Source: Arthrobacter sp. StoSoilB20 (GTDB taxonomy: Bacteria > Actinomycetota > Actinomycetes > Actinomycetales > Micrococcaceae). Taken from it: a stretch of DNA of 64,000 nucleotides. Location of the stretch: the NCBI RefSeq assembly GCF_019977295.1, contig NZ_AP024651.1, forward strand, positions 1,860,001-1,924,000, in the 5' to 3' direction. The stretch's first letter is position 1, and every line of letters starts with the position of its first letter. The translations under genes were made by a program, and so were the position numbers. Positions 8,302 to 16,294 of the stretch are shown piece after piece. The notes under the pieces are model-generated. The model had not been told where the DNA came from and searched no databases. It saw only the letters and a list, made by a program, of their open reading frames with translations.

Positions 8302-9648
8302 ATGACCTCTCAACGAGGAGAGTCGGCAGTAGCTGCCAAACCTGGACGCAAGGGGCTCGACAAGTCGCACTACCTGTACATCGCGGTGATCCTGGCCGTT
8401 GTACTCGGCGCCGTGGTCGGCCTGGTGTTCCCCGAGGTTGGCAAGTCACTGAAGCCACTCGGCGACGGTTTCATCAAGCTCATCAAAATGATGATCGCGC
8501 CGGTCATTTTCTGCACCATCGTCCTGGGCATCGGCTCCATTGCCAAAGCTGCCACCGTTGGCAAGGTAGGCGGCCTCGCACTGGGCTACTTCGTGGCCAT
8601 GTCAACGTTCGCCCTGGCCATCGGCCTGGTGGTGGGCAACCTCATCCACCCGGGCGAGGGGCTCAAGCTGACCCCCTACGATCCAAACAAGAAAGCTGAC
8701 ACCAACAGCACGGTGGACTTCCTCCTGGGAATCATCCCCGGCGACATCCCAGTCCTTCCCACCCTGCTTGCCGCGATCCTGGTCGGGTTCGCCTTGCAGA
8801 AGATGGGCAAGCAGGGAGCCCCCATCCTCACTGCGATCGGCCACGGGCAGCGCCTTGTTTTCCGCATCCTCATCATGATCATGTGGCTGGCTCCAGTCGG
8901 CGCTTTCGGCGCCATTGCCGCCGTCGTCGGTGCCACCGGCGCCCAGGCGATCCTGAGCATGTTCACCCTGATGCTGGCCTTCTACATCACCTGTGCGCTG
9001 TTCATCGTTGTCATTCTGGGAACCCTGCTCCGGGCAGTGGCCGGCGTCAACATCTTCCGGCTCATGAAGTACCTGGCCCGCGAGTACCTCCTGATCTTCT
9101 CCACATCCTCTTCCGAGGCTGCACTGCCCCGCCTGATCGCCAAGATGGAACACCTGGGTGTCTCCAAGCCGGTAGTCGGCGTCACCGTTCCTACGGGTTA
9201 CTCCTTCAACCTCGATGGCACGGCGATCTACCTGACCATGGCCTCCCTCTTTGTCGCCAACGCCATGGGCACGCCGCTGGACCTCGGCGCGCAGATCTCG
9301 CTCCTGGTCTTCATGATCATCGCTTCCAAGGGAGCCGCCGGCGTAACGGGAGCAGGCCTGGCAACCCTGGCTGCCGGACTCCAGGCCCACAAGCCCGAAC
9401 TCCTTGGCGGCGTAGGCATGATCGTGGGAATCGACCGCTTCATGTCAGAAGCCCGGGCCCTGACCAACTTCACCGGCAACGCAGTGGCGACAGTCCTGAT
9501 CGGTACCTGGGTGAAGGAAATCGACAACGGCCAGGTAGAGCGGGTCCTCTCCGGCAATGAGCCCTTCGATGAGCAGACCATGATCGCCCACGGCGGCGAA
9601 GAAGAGGCCGGTCCCGAAGCTGAAACGCGCGAAAAGGCCACGGTCTGA
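8302..9648 (+). CDS. dctA: Dicarboxylate/cation symporter, DAACS family
   Basis: The 448-residue membrane protein belongs to the dicarboxylate/amino acid:cation symporter family. Signature regions are present: the Ser-rich re-entrant loop IFSTSSSEAALPR, the TVPTGYSFNLDGTAIY segment and the NFTGNAVATVLIGTW segment near the end. Length and motifs match DctA proteins that import succinate, fumarate and malate. The ATG at 8302 has AAAGGAG six bases upstream; an in-frame ATG at 8248 is less likely. Divergence from the CitAB-type system makes that system its likely regulator. Glutamate as substrate cannot be excluded. Confidence 0.9.
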   Translation: MTSQRGESAVAAKPGRKGLDKSHYLYIAVILAVVLGAVVGLVFPEVGKSLKPLGDGFIKLIKMMIAPVIFCTIVLGIGSIAKAATVGKVGGLALGYFVAMSTFALAIGLVVGNLIHPGEGLKLTPYDPNKKADTNSTVDFLLGIIPGDIPVLPTLLAAILVGFALQKMGKQGAPILTAIGHGQRLVFRILIMIMWLAPVGAFGAIAAVVGATGAQAILSMFTLMLAFYITCALFIVVILGTLLRAVAGVNIFRLMKYLAREYLLIFSTSSSEAALPRLIAKMEHLGVSKPVVGVTVPTGYSFNLDGTAIYLTMASLFVANAMGTPLDLGAQISLLVFMIIASKGAAGVTGAGLATLAAGLQAHKPELLGGVGMIVGIDRFMSEARALTNFTGNAVATVLIGTWVKEIDNGQVERVLSGNEPFDEQTMIAHGGEEEAGPEAETREKATV

Positions 9649-9679
9649 CGCCAACGTGAACAAAGTGGAGCAATAGCAC

Positions 9680-9717
9680 CGAAGGCCGGCACCTCCCCAG
9701 GTGCCGGCCTTCGGTTT
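9680..9717 (+). terminator. Rho-independent terminator after dctA
   Basis: A perfect 15-base stem (9680-9694 with 9699-9713) closes on a CCCC loop and is followed by GTTTTCC. Confidence 0.9.
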
Positions 9718-9745
9718 TCCCCGGCCGGGAGGTGCGGGCAAAGTG

Positions 9746-9776
9746 AACCTTCGACCTCAGCTAGAGGGTCAAGGCT
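9746..9776 (+). promoter_or_regulatory. Inverted repeat upstream of parA, similar to the ftsZ operator
   Basis: Left arm ACCTTCGACC (9747-9756) pairs with right arm GGTCAAGG (9767-9774), allowing one bulged base. The right half CTAGAGGGTCAAGG (9761-9774) matches 13 of 14 bases of the ftsZ upstream element at 59515-59528. The dyad is of the type bound by MerR-family regulators. Its role in parA-scpAB expression is inference. Confidence 0.5.
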
Positions 9777-9900
9777 CACGGAGGGGACAAAGTCAAGTTC
9801 CCCAAATAACCGTGTCGGGCGCTGTAGCCTAGGTGGGTAGTAGCGCTGTAGCTGGGGGCCAGCGGCAGGGAAGATCGTCGTCGAAAGAGTGGTTAGATAC

Positions 9901-10800
9901 GTGAGCATCGAACGGGGAACAGCTACGCTGGGAGGCGCCGGGCTCGATCTGGAAGACGCCATCATGGGGCCAACAGGCCGCCCTCACCGCGAATTTCCAG
10001 AACCTGCCCCGCTTGCTTCCCATGGCCCGGCGAGAGTCATCGCCATGGTCAACCAGAAGGGTGGCGTGGGTAAAACCACCTCCACCATCAACCTCGCTGC
10101 GGCGCTCGCAGAGTTCGGCCGGCGTGTCCTGCTGGTGGATTTCGATCCCCAGGGTGCGCTCTCCGCCGGACTGGGTGCCAACCCGCACGAGCTGGACCTC
10201 ACCGTGTACAACGTGCTGATGGACCGCAAGGTCAGTATTCGTGACGCCATCCAGCAGACCGGCGTCGAGGGCGTTGACCTCCTGCCGGCCAACATCGATC
10301 TCTCCGCCGCAGAAGTCCAGCTGGTCAACGAGGTTGCCCGTGAGCAGGTACTGGACCGCGCGCTCAAGAGCGTGGAGGACGATTACGACGTCGTCCTGAT
10401 CGACTGCCAGCCGTCCCTGGGGCTGTTGACCGTGAACGCATTGACTGCAGCCCACGGTGTCATCATTCCGTTGATTTGCGAGTTCTTCGCTTTGAGGGCG
10501 GTGGCCCTCCTGGTCGAAACCATTGAAAAGGTCCAGGACCGCCTCAACCCGAGGCTGCAGGTGGACGGTGTCCTGGCCACCATGTACGACGCCCGCACCC
10601 TCCACAGCCGCGAAGTGATTTCACGCCTCGTCGAAGCCTTCGGCGACAAGGTCTTCGAGACCGTCATCAAGCGCTCCATCAAGTTCGCTGATGCAACCGT
10701 GGCCGCCGAGCCCATCACCAGTTATGCGGGCAACCACATCGGTGCCGACGCCTACCGCCGGCTTGCCAAAGAATTGATCTCGCGCGGCGGCGCGCCCTAG
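9901..10800 (+). CDS. parA: ParA/Soj-family ATPase next to scpAB
   Basis: The 299-residue protein is a ParA/MinD-superfamily ATPase. The deviant Walker A KGGVGKT is at about residues 53-59 with the signature lysine, preceded by about 45 less conserved residues. LVDFDPQGALS and VLIDCQPSLGLLTVNAL form the A' and Walker B regions. Such ATPases move or position chromosomal origins and other cargo. No parB gene is adjacent, so this is probably a second Soj-like protein that is conserved beside scpA in actinobacteria, not the parAB pair near oriC. The start is GTG 9901; GTG 9889 is in frame, and neither has a strong ribosome site. Confidence 0.88.
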   Translation: MSIERGTATLGGAGLDLEDAIMGPTGRPHREFPEPAPLASHGPARVIAMVNQKGGVGKTTSTINLAAALAEFGRRVLLVDFDPQGALSAGLGANPHELDLTVYNVLMDRKVSIRDAIQQTGVEGVDLLPANIDLSAAEVQLVNEVAREQVLDRALKSVEDDYDVVLIDCQPSLGLLTVNALTAAHGVIIPLICEFFALRAVALLVETIEKVQDRLNPRLQVDGVLATMYDARTLHSREVISRLVEAFGDKVFETVIKRSIKFADATVAAEPITSYAGNHIGADAYRRLAKELISRGGAP

Positions 10801-10806
10801 CCTGCG

Positions 10807-11721
10807 GTGGGACCGTCACTCGCACCGCCCACGGCAGCGGACGTTGCACCGGCCGCGGAAGCGCCCGACGCCGGCACCTCCGAGGTTCGCAAACCGGGCT
10901 TTGAGGTGCGGCTGGCCAACTTCACGGGCCCCTTTGATCTCCTGCTGGGCCTGATTTCCAAGCACAAGATGGACATCACGGAAGTGGCTTTGGCCACAGT
11001 TACCGATGAATTCATCAAGTACATCCGCCGGCTGCAGAAGCTGGGGGAGGACTGGGCTTTGGACGAGGCCAGCGAGTTCCTGGTCATCGCAGCAACACTG
11101 CTGGATCTCAAGGCCGCCCGCTTGCTGCCGTCCGGGGAAGTCGAGGACGCCGAGGACATAGCGCTGCTTGAGGCCAGGGACCTTCTTTTCGCCCGCCTTC
11201 TGCAGTACAAGGCCTTCAAGCACATTGCCGGGGTCATGGGCGAAACCTTGGAACAGGAAGCCCGTCGATACCCGCGCCAAGTAGCCCTGGAGGGGCACTT
11301 CGCCGCGCTGCTGCCGGAGCTCGTGTGGAGACACACCCCCGGGCAGTTCGCCGAACTCGCCGCCAAAGCGCTCAAACCCAAGGATGCGGCACCGGAGGAG
11401 GTCGGCCTCGGCCATCTGCACGCTCCGCCGGTGAGTGTCAGGGAGCAGGCCGAGATCATGGGCTACCGGTTGAAGCTTGGTGCGCCCTTGTCCTTTCAGG
11501 CGCTGATAGCTGATGCCGAGACCACTCTTGTAGTGGTGGCACGCTTCCTTGCATTGTTGGAAATGTTTCGCGACCGCGTGGTGGCTTTCGAGCAACCCGA
11601 ACCCCTGGCGGAATTAACCGTTCGCTGGACGGGGGACGACGCCGAATGGGACAGTTCCAGCCTGAGCGAAGAGTATGAGACCGGCGTGGGGCCGGACAAC
11701 GGGGAGAGCAGCAGTGAGTGA
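10807..11721 (+). CDS. scpA: Segregation and condensation protein A
   Basis: The 304-residue kleisin subunit of the bacterial SMC-ScpAB condensin shows the typical N-terminal motif VRLANFTGPFDLLLGLI at about 34-50 that binds the SMC neck, and a C-terminal winged helix (about 225-290) that binds the SMC cap. The first 30 residues are a Pro/Ala-rich extension and the tail is acidic. The GTG start lies six bases after the parA stop, so the genes are coupled. It acts with ScpB (next gene) and an SMC encoded elsewhere to compact and segregate the chromosome. Confidence 0.95.
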   Translation: MGPSLAPPTAADVAPAAEAPDAGTSEVRKPGFEVRLANFTGPFDLLLGLISKHKMDITEVALATVTDEFIKYIRRLQKLGEDWALDEASEFLVIAATLLDLKAARLLPSGEVEDAEDIALLEARDLLFARLLQYKAFKHIAGVMGETLEQEARRYPRQVALEGHFAALLPELVWRHTPGQFAELAAKALKPKDAAPEEVGLGHLHAPPVSVREQAEIMGYRLKLGAPLSFQALIADAETTLVVVARFLALLEMFRDRVVAFEQPEPLAELTVRWTGDDAEWDSSSLSEEYETGVGPDNGESSSE

Positions 11722-12370
11722 GCAGGAAATGGACCACGATGGCCTGGCGGAGCTGGAACGGCTGCCCGGTGGTGCCCGGGCAGCCCTGGAAGCTGTGTTG
11801 ATGGTCATTGATGAGCCGGCAACCTCGGAGGAGCTGGCTGCCGGGCTCAACGTGACCGTGTCCGTCGTCGAGGATTTGCTGCATGACCTGCAGCGGGAGT
11901 ATAGCGGCTATACTGTTAAAGCCCCGGACGTGGATGCTGTCGGCTTTGCCGATGCCAGCACTGCACCCCGGGGTTTTGAATTGCGGAATGTCGCCGGCGG
12001 GTGGCGCATCTATTCACGGTCGGATTTCGCCGACATCGTGGGCAGGTTCGTGCTCGAAGGCCAGACCACCAGGCTCACTCAGGCAGCGCTTGAAACCCTG
12101 GCGGTCATCGCCTACCGGCAACCGGTCTCCAGGGCCCGGGTATCTGCCATTCGCGGCGTCAACGTCGATTCGGTGGTCCGGACCCTCACCCAACGGGGTT
12201 TGATAGAGGACTCCGGAAACGATCCCGAATCCGGGGCTGTCCTGTACCGGACAACCTCGTACTTCCTGGAACGGATGGGCATCGGCTCAGTGGCTGAACT
12301 TCCACAGCTTTCGCCGCACCTTCCGGGCCTGGAAGGGATCGACGAACACTACGACGCCAGCCGGATGTAG
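11714..12370 (+). CDS. scpB: Segregation and condensation protein B
   Basis: The 218-residue protein consists of two winged-helix domains. The conserved core region ALETLAVIAYRQPVSRARVSAIRGVNVDSVVRTL (about residues 122-155) is diagnostic for ScpB. It dimerises and bridges ScpA in the SMC complex. I chose GTG 11714, which overlaps the scpA stop by eight bases and follows a GGGGAG purine tract. Overlap with scpA implies translational coupling and fixed stoichiometry. Confidence 0.95.
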   Translation: MSEQEMDHDGLAELERLPGGARAALEAVLMVIDEPATSEELAAGLNVTVSVVEDLLHDLQREYSGYTVKAPDVDAVGFADASTAPRGFELRNVAGGWRIYSRSDFADIVGRFVLEGQTTRLTQAALETLAVIAYRQPVSRARVSAIRGVNVDSVVRTLTQRGLIEDSGNDPESGAVLYRTTSYFLERMGIGSVAELPQLSPHLPGLEGIDEHYDASRM

Positions 12371-12419
12371 CCCAGGGGCCAAATCCGGCGCCGCAAGAAG
12401 AATTTCATATGGATTCACG

Positions 12420-12464
12420 GCACCTTCAAGGTGCACAGCGACAAAGGGCAGACGATGTCTGCCC
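12420..12464. other. Two small hairpins between scpB and rluB
   Basis: GCACCT/AGGTGC (12420-12434, loop TCA) and a perfect 8-base stem GGGCAGAC/GTCTGCCC (12446-12464, loop GAT) lie 58-103 bases upstream of rluB. No T-run follows, so an mRNA processing or partial attenuation element is as likely as a terminator. Confidence 0.5.
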
Positions 12465-12522
12465 GGCTGGCTAGTGTTGGTTTCAGCACAGAAAGCCGGC
12501 CATTACTACACAAGGACGGGTC

Positions 12523-13734
12523 ATGACACAGGCGGGACGCCAGAGTTCACCACGTAACGGTTCGGGGCGCAACAGCTCCGGACGCAATGAGGCCAAGGGC
12601 GGCACCGGCCGCTCCAACGCCGGCGGCTTTTCCGGCCGTGGCGGCAGCGCCGGCGCCGGAAAGCGCAACTTCAACCAGGGCGAGGGCCGCCCCTTCAAGG
12701 CTTCGAAGCCGCGCGAAGCGGCACCCTTCGATCCCGACAATCCCACAACGGCGGGCGACTACGACCGCGGCCAGGCCGCCAGGCCTGCAAAACCCTTCCG
12801 TAAGCCAGGCTCCAACAAGCCCGGCTTCGGCAAAGCGCCCGGGACTCCCGGTGCACTGAAGCCCAAGGCCAAGCCGGCCAGGCAGTACGGCTCCAAGGCG
12901 TTCGGCAGCGAACGGTTCGGCCAGAACCTGGGACCGATCCGCAAGCCGGGACGCAACCGCGGTCCGCGCCAGGAAGTGCCGCAGTCGGACCTCCACGATG
13001 TCGACGGCGTACGCCTGCAGAAGGTCATGGCCCAAGCCGGCGTGGCCTCGCGGCGCGTGTGCGAGGAAATGATCCTCGAGGGACGCGTCGAGGTTGACGG
13101 CGTGGTGACCACCGAGCTCGGCATGCGCGTGGACCCCACCTCGGCCGTGATCCACGTTGATGGCATCAGGATCCAGCTGGACGAAACCCTCGTCTACATG
13201 GTCTTCAACAAGCCCAAGGGCGTAGTTTCCACCATGGAAGACCCCGAAGGCCGCCCCTGCATCAGCGACTTCCTGAAGAACAACAAGAACAAGGGCGAAC
13301 GCCTGTTCCACGTTGGCCGCCTCGATGTCGCCACTGAGGGGCTGCTGCTGCTGACGAACGACGGCGAACTGGCCAACCGCTTGACGCATCCTTCCTATGA
13401 GGTGCCCAAGACGTACTTGGTCCAGGTGCGTGGCCCGTTCCCGCAAGGCGTGGGCGCGAAGCTGAAAAACGGCGTCGAGCTCGAAGACGGTGTTGCCGCA
13501 GTGGATTCCTTCCGCCTGGTGGACTCCACCCCGGGACACGTCCTGATCGAGGTTGTCCTCCACTCCGGAAAGAACCGCATTGTGCGCCGTATGTTCGACG
13601 CCGTCGGTTTCCCGGTGGAACGCCTTGTCCGTGTCAAGGTTGGTCCCATCGGCCTGGGCGACCAGCGCCAGGGCAGCATCCGCAACCTCGGCAGGCAGGA
13701 AGTCGGACACCTCCTGGCATCTGTAGGGCTCTAG
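12523..13734 (+). CDS. rluB: 23S rRNA pseudouridine synthase, RsuA/RluB family
   Basis: The 403-residue protein has an S4 RNA-binding domain (about 162-208, LQKVMAQAGVASRRVCEEMI) and an RsuA/RluB catalytic domain (about 223-400). The catalytic Asp268 sits in GRLDVATEGLLLLTND. The family isomerises specific uridines in rRNA; RluB-type enzymes act on 23S U2605. The first 155 residues are a low-complexity basic tail rich in Gly, Ser, Asn, Arg and Lys, probably disordered and RNA-binding; the E. coli enzyme carries its basic extension at the other end. The ATG at 12523 follows ACAAGGACGGGTC. It belongs to the scpAB-tyrA-cmk-der run. Confidence 0.92.
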   Translation: MTQAGRQSSPRNGSGRNSSGRNEAKGGTGRSNAGGFSGRGGSAGAGKRNFNQGEGRPFKASKPREAAPFDPDNPTTAGDYDRGQAARPAKPFRKPGSNKPGFGKAPGTPGALKPKAKPARQYGSKAFGSERFGQNLGPIRKPGRNRGPRQEVPQSDLHDVDGVRLQKVMAQAGVASRRVCEEMILEGRVEVDGVVTTELGMRVDPTSAVIHVDGIRIQLDETLVYMVFNKPKGVVSTMEDPEGRPCISDFLKNNKNKGERLFHVGRLDVATEGLLLLTNDGELANRLTHPSYEVPKTYLVQVRGPFPQGVGAKLKNGVELEDGVAAVDSFRLVDSTPGHVLIEVVLHSGKNRIVRRMFDAVGFPVERLVRVKVGPIGLGDQRQGSIRNLGRQEVGHLLASVGL

Positions 13735-13737
13735 GGC

Positions 13738-14844
13738 ATGTCGGCATTCGGTACGCACGGCCGGGGTCATCTCGATGGCCCGGTCGTCGTTCTCGGTACT
13801 GGTCTCCTGGGCGCCAGCATCGGCCTTGGCCTGCGCGGACGCGGAGTTCCAGTCTTCCTCTCTGATCCTTCGCCCACCAACCAGGCGGTCGCGGTGGACA
13901 TCGGAGCGGGGCAGCCGCTTGCAGGGTTGGACGAACAGCCCCAGCTGGTGGTTGTCGCGGCTCCGCCGGACGTAACCGCCGACGTCGTGCAGAAAGCGCT
14001 GGCGGACTACCCGTCCGCCGTCGTGGTGGATATCGCGAGCGTCAAAGCGACCATTCAGGCGCAGTTGCTGGAGCGTGGCGTGGACATGTCCCGCTATGTG
14101 GGGACCCACCCCATGGCCGGCCGCGAGAAGTCAGGACCGGTAGCTGCCCGGGGTGAGCTGTTCACCTCCATGCCGTGGGTTCTGTGCCCATCCGGGGAAA
14201 CCTCGGACGCCGCACTGCAAACGGCCCGATCGCTGGCCGTGGACCTGGGCGGAATCGTTTCCCAGTTCACCGCGGACGAGCACGACGAAGCCGTGGCCTT
14301 GGTATCGCATTTGCCACAGGTCATGTCTTCGCTGTTGGCCAGCCGGCTGCAAGGCACACCGTTGCATGCGTTGTCCCTTGCCGGTAACGGACTCCGGGAC
14401 ACCACCCGCATCGCCGCCAGCGATCCCACCCTTTGGGTGCAGATCCTGGGAGGCAATGCGGAGAAGGTGGTTTCGATCCTGCATGGCGTCCGCGAAGACC
14501 TGAACCGGCTGATTGGAACGCTGGAAGAACCTTTGGCGCCCGGTGCCCGGCTGGATCTTGCCCAGCTGATCAGTGAGGGCAATGCAGGCCAGGCGAGGAT
14601 CCCGGGCAAGCACGGCGGACCTCCGCAGGCGTACTCGTGGCTCACCATCCTGGTGGACGACAAACCGGGTCAGATCGCCCACCTCCTGACGGAGATCGGC
14701 GAGATTGGCGTGAACGTCGAAGACCTCCGGCTCGACCATTCGTCGGGACAAAACGTGGGCATGGTGGAGCTCTCCGTGCTTCCCAGCAAGCACGACCTCC
14801 TTGTTGAAGCTTTGACTGACCGTGGATGGCGGGTACTCCAGTAA
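13738..14844 (+). CDS. tyrA: Prephenate dehydrogenase with C-terminal ACT domain
   Basis: The 368-residue enzyme oxidatively decarboxylates prephenate to 4-hydroxyphenylpyruvate for tyrosine synthesis. The dinucleotide-binding GTGLLGASIG is at residues 20-29 and the catalytic histidine lies in VGTHPMAGREKSG (His124). An ACT domain occupies about 295-368 (WLTILVDDKPGQIAHLLTEIGEIGVNVEDL) and probably gives feedback inhibition by tyrosine. The start is four bases after the rluB stop. Arogenate as substrate is an alternative that sequence alone cannot exclude. Another aromatic-pathway gene, the DAHP synthase, lies at 34856. Confidence 0.92.
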   Translation: MSAFGTHGRGHLDGPVVVLGTGLLGASIGLGLRGRGVPVFLSDPSPTNQAVAVDIGAGQPLAGLDEQPQLVVVAAPPDVTADVVQKALADYPSAVVVDIASVKATIQAQLLERGVDMSRYVGTHPMAGREKSGPVAARGELFTSMPWVLCPSGETSDAALQTARSLAVDLGGIVSQFTADEHDEAVALVSHLPQVMSSLLASRLQGTPLHALSLAGNGLRDTTRIAASDPTLWVQILGGNAEKVVSILHGVREDLNRLIGTLEEPLAPGARLDLAQLISEGNAGQARIPGKHGGPPQAYSWLTILVDDKPGQIAHLLTEIGEIGVNVEDLRLDHSSGQNVGMVELSVLPSKHDLLVEALTDRGWRVLQ

Positions 14845-15557
14845 TGACGCGAGAATTTTTTGGCCCCGAGACGGTTGCCCGTCCGGGAAAGCCGTTGGTC
14901 ATTGCCATCGACGGACCTTCCGGTTCGGGCAAGTCCAGTGTCAGCAAGGAAGTTGCCCGGCGCTTGAAGCTGGCGTATCTGGATACGGGCGCGATGTACC
15001 GTGCCCTGACGTGGTACTGCCTCAAGACCGGCGTTGACCTCCGGGACGGCGCGGCCGTGGAGCAGGCTTCCAAGGCCATGCCGTTGGAGATCAGCACCAC
15101 CACGGCTACGGAGTATGTGGCCGTGGATGGTACGGACGTCACGGACGAAATCCGGGACCCGTTGATTTCCTCCTCGGTCAGCGCCGTTGCCACGACTCTC
15201 GGTGCCCGCACCGAGCTCATCCGCCGCCAACGCGAACTGATCGACCAGCACCACCACCGCATGGTGGTCGAAGGGCGCGACATCACCACCGTCGTCGTCC
15301 CCAATGCCGAGGTGCGCATGCTCCTGACCGCCAGCGAGGAAGCCCGCCTCCGGCGCAGGGGCATCCAGTTGGGTGGTACGCAAAGCAAAGAGCAGTTGGA
15401 AGCCCAGGTTATTCAGCGCGACGCCAAGGATTCCACGGTAGTGAACTTCAGCCAGGCCGCTGATGGCGTGGTGACGCTCGATTCCTCGGACCTGAATTTT
15501 GAGGAGACAGTGGACACCGCCTTGGCGATCGTCAGCAAGGTCATCTATGGCGACTAA
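14844..15557 (+). CDS. cmk: Cytidylate kinase
   Basis: The 237-residue enzyme phosphorylates CMP and dCMP. The P-loop GPSGSGKS is at residues 24-31, the NMP-binding region DTGAMYRALT follows at about 46-55, and VVEGRDITTVVVPNA carries the conserved Arg-Asp. I chose ATG 14844, whose A is the last base of the tyrA TAA stop (TAATG coupling); ATG 14826 is also in frame and would add six residues. The order tyrA-cmk-plsC-der is common in actinobacteria. Confidence 0.93.
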   Translation: MTREFFGPETVARPGKPLVIAIDGPSGSGKSSVSKEVARRLKLAYLDTGAMYRALTWYCLKTGVDLRDGAAVEQASKAMPLEISTTTATEYVAVDGTDVTDEIRDPLISSSVSAVATTLGARTELIRRQRELIDQHHHRMVVEGRDITTVVVPNAEVRMLLTASEEARLRRRGIQLGGTQSKEQLEAQVIQRDAKDSTVVNFSQAADGVVTLDSSDLNFEETVDTALAIVSKVIYGD

Positions 15558-16284
15558 GGAGCACGGGCTTCCAGCCCGGTGGACCAAAGTGTGGAGCCGG
15601 CCCATTGGTTGGTTCATCGATCACGTCCTGTATCGGACCGTCGTTTCCGGCAAGGGCAACGTTCCCGCCGGCGGACCGGTGATCTTCGCTGCCAACCACA
15701 TCAGCTTCCTCGATGGTCCGGTGATGTTCGGAGCATCACCGCGCCCCATGCATATCCTCGTCAAGAAGGAAATGTTCAAGGGCTTCCTCGGCTCCGTCCT
15801 GCGGGGATCCGGACAGATTCCGGTGGACCGAACGGGGGATCGCTCCGCCCTGCATCTGGGCAAGCAACTGCTCGACGACGGCCGTTGCGTCGGGATCCTT
15901 CCCGAAGGCACGCGGGGGAGCGGCACGGCCGGCAGCATCAGCAACGGTGTTGCGTGGCTCGCCATCAACTCCGGAGCAACAGTCATACCGGTCGCCATCC
16001 TCGGAACCCGCCAGGGCGACGAGCACCGCGACCATATACCCAGACCACGCCGGAAGCTCCACGTGAGCTTCGGCGAACCCATCACGGTGAAGCGCCGGAA
16101 GGGCGAACCGGGGCGTGTTTCAATGGACAGGGCGGCTGCGGAAATCCGTGAAGCCCTGGCCGATCACGTCCAGGACGCCATCCGGGCCACAGGACAGGGC
16201 CTTCCCGAGGATCCTGCGCCCGGAGAATCCACTCCGCAGCACCGCCATACAGCAGTAGCCGGGACGCCGGCAGACCACCACTAA
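15547..16284 (+). CDS. 1-acyl-sn-glycerol-3-phosphate acyltransferase (PlsC-like)
   Basis: The 245-residue protein is a PlsC-family acyltransferase that probably converts lysophosphatidate to phosphatidate at the membrane. The catalytic NHISFLD motif has His51 and Asp56, and the acceptor-binding PEGTRG follows at about 115-120. The start ATG 15547 overlaps the cmk end by 11 bases. The last 50 residues are hydrophilic and poorly conserved. A second, distinct PlsC-like protein is encoded at 33998. The acyl acceptor is inferred from the family. Confidence 0.9.
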   Translation: MATKEHGLPARWTKVWSRPIGWFIDHVLYRTVVSGKGNVPAGGPVIFAANHISFLDGPVMFGASPRPMHILVKKEMFKGFLGSVLRGSGQIPVDRTGDRSALHLGKQLLDDGRCVGILPEGTRGSGTAGSISNGVAWLAINSGATVIPVAILGTRQGDEHRDHIPRPRRKLHVSFGEPITVKRRKGEPGRVSMDRAAAEIREALADHVQDAIRATGQGLPEDPAPGESTPQHRHTAVAGTPADHH

Positions 16285-16294
16285 GGAAAGTGCA

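Noticed and set aside
12547..14109. A 520-codon antisense frame across rluB and tyrA
   Set aside because: It spans two well-supported genes and shows only shadow composition.
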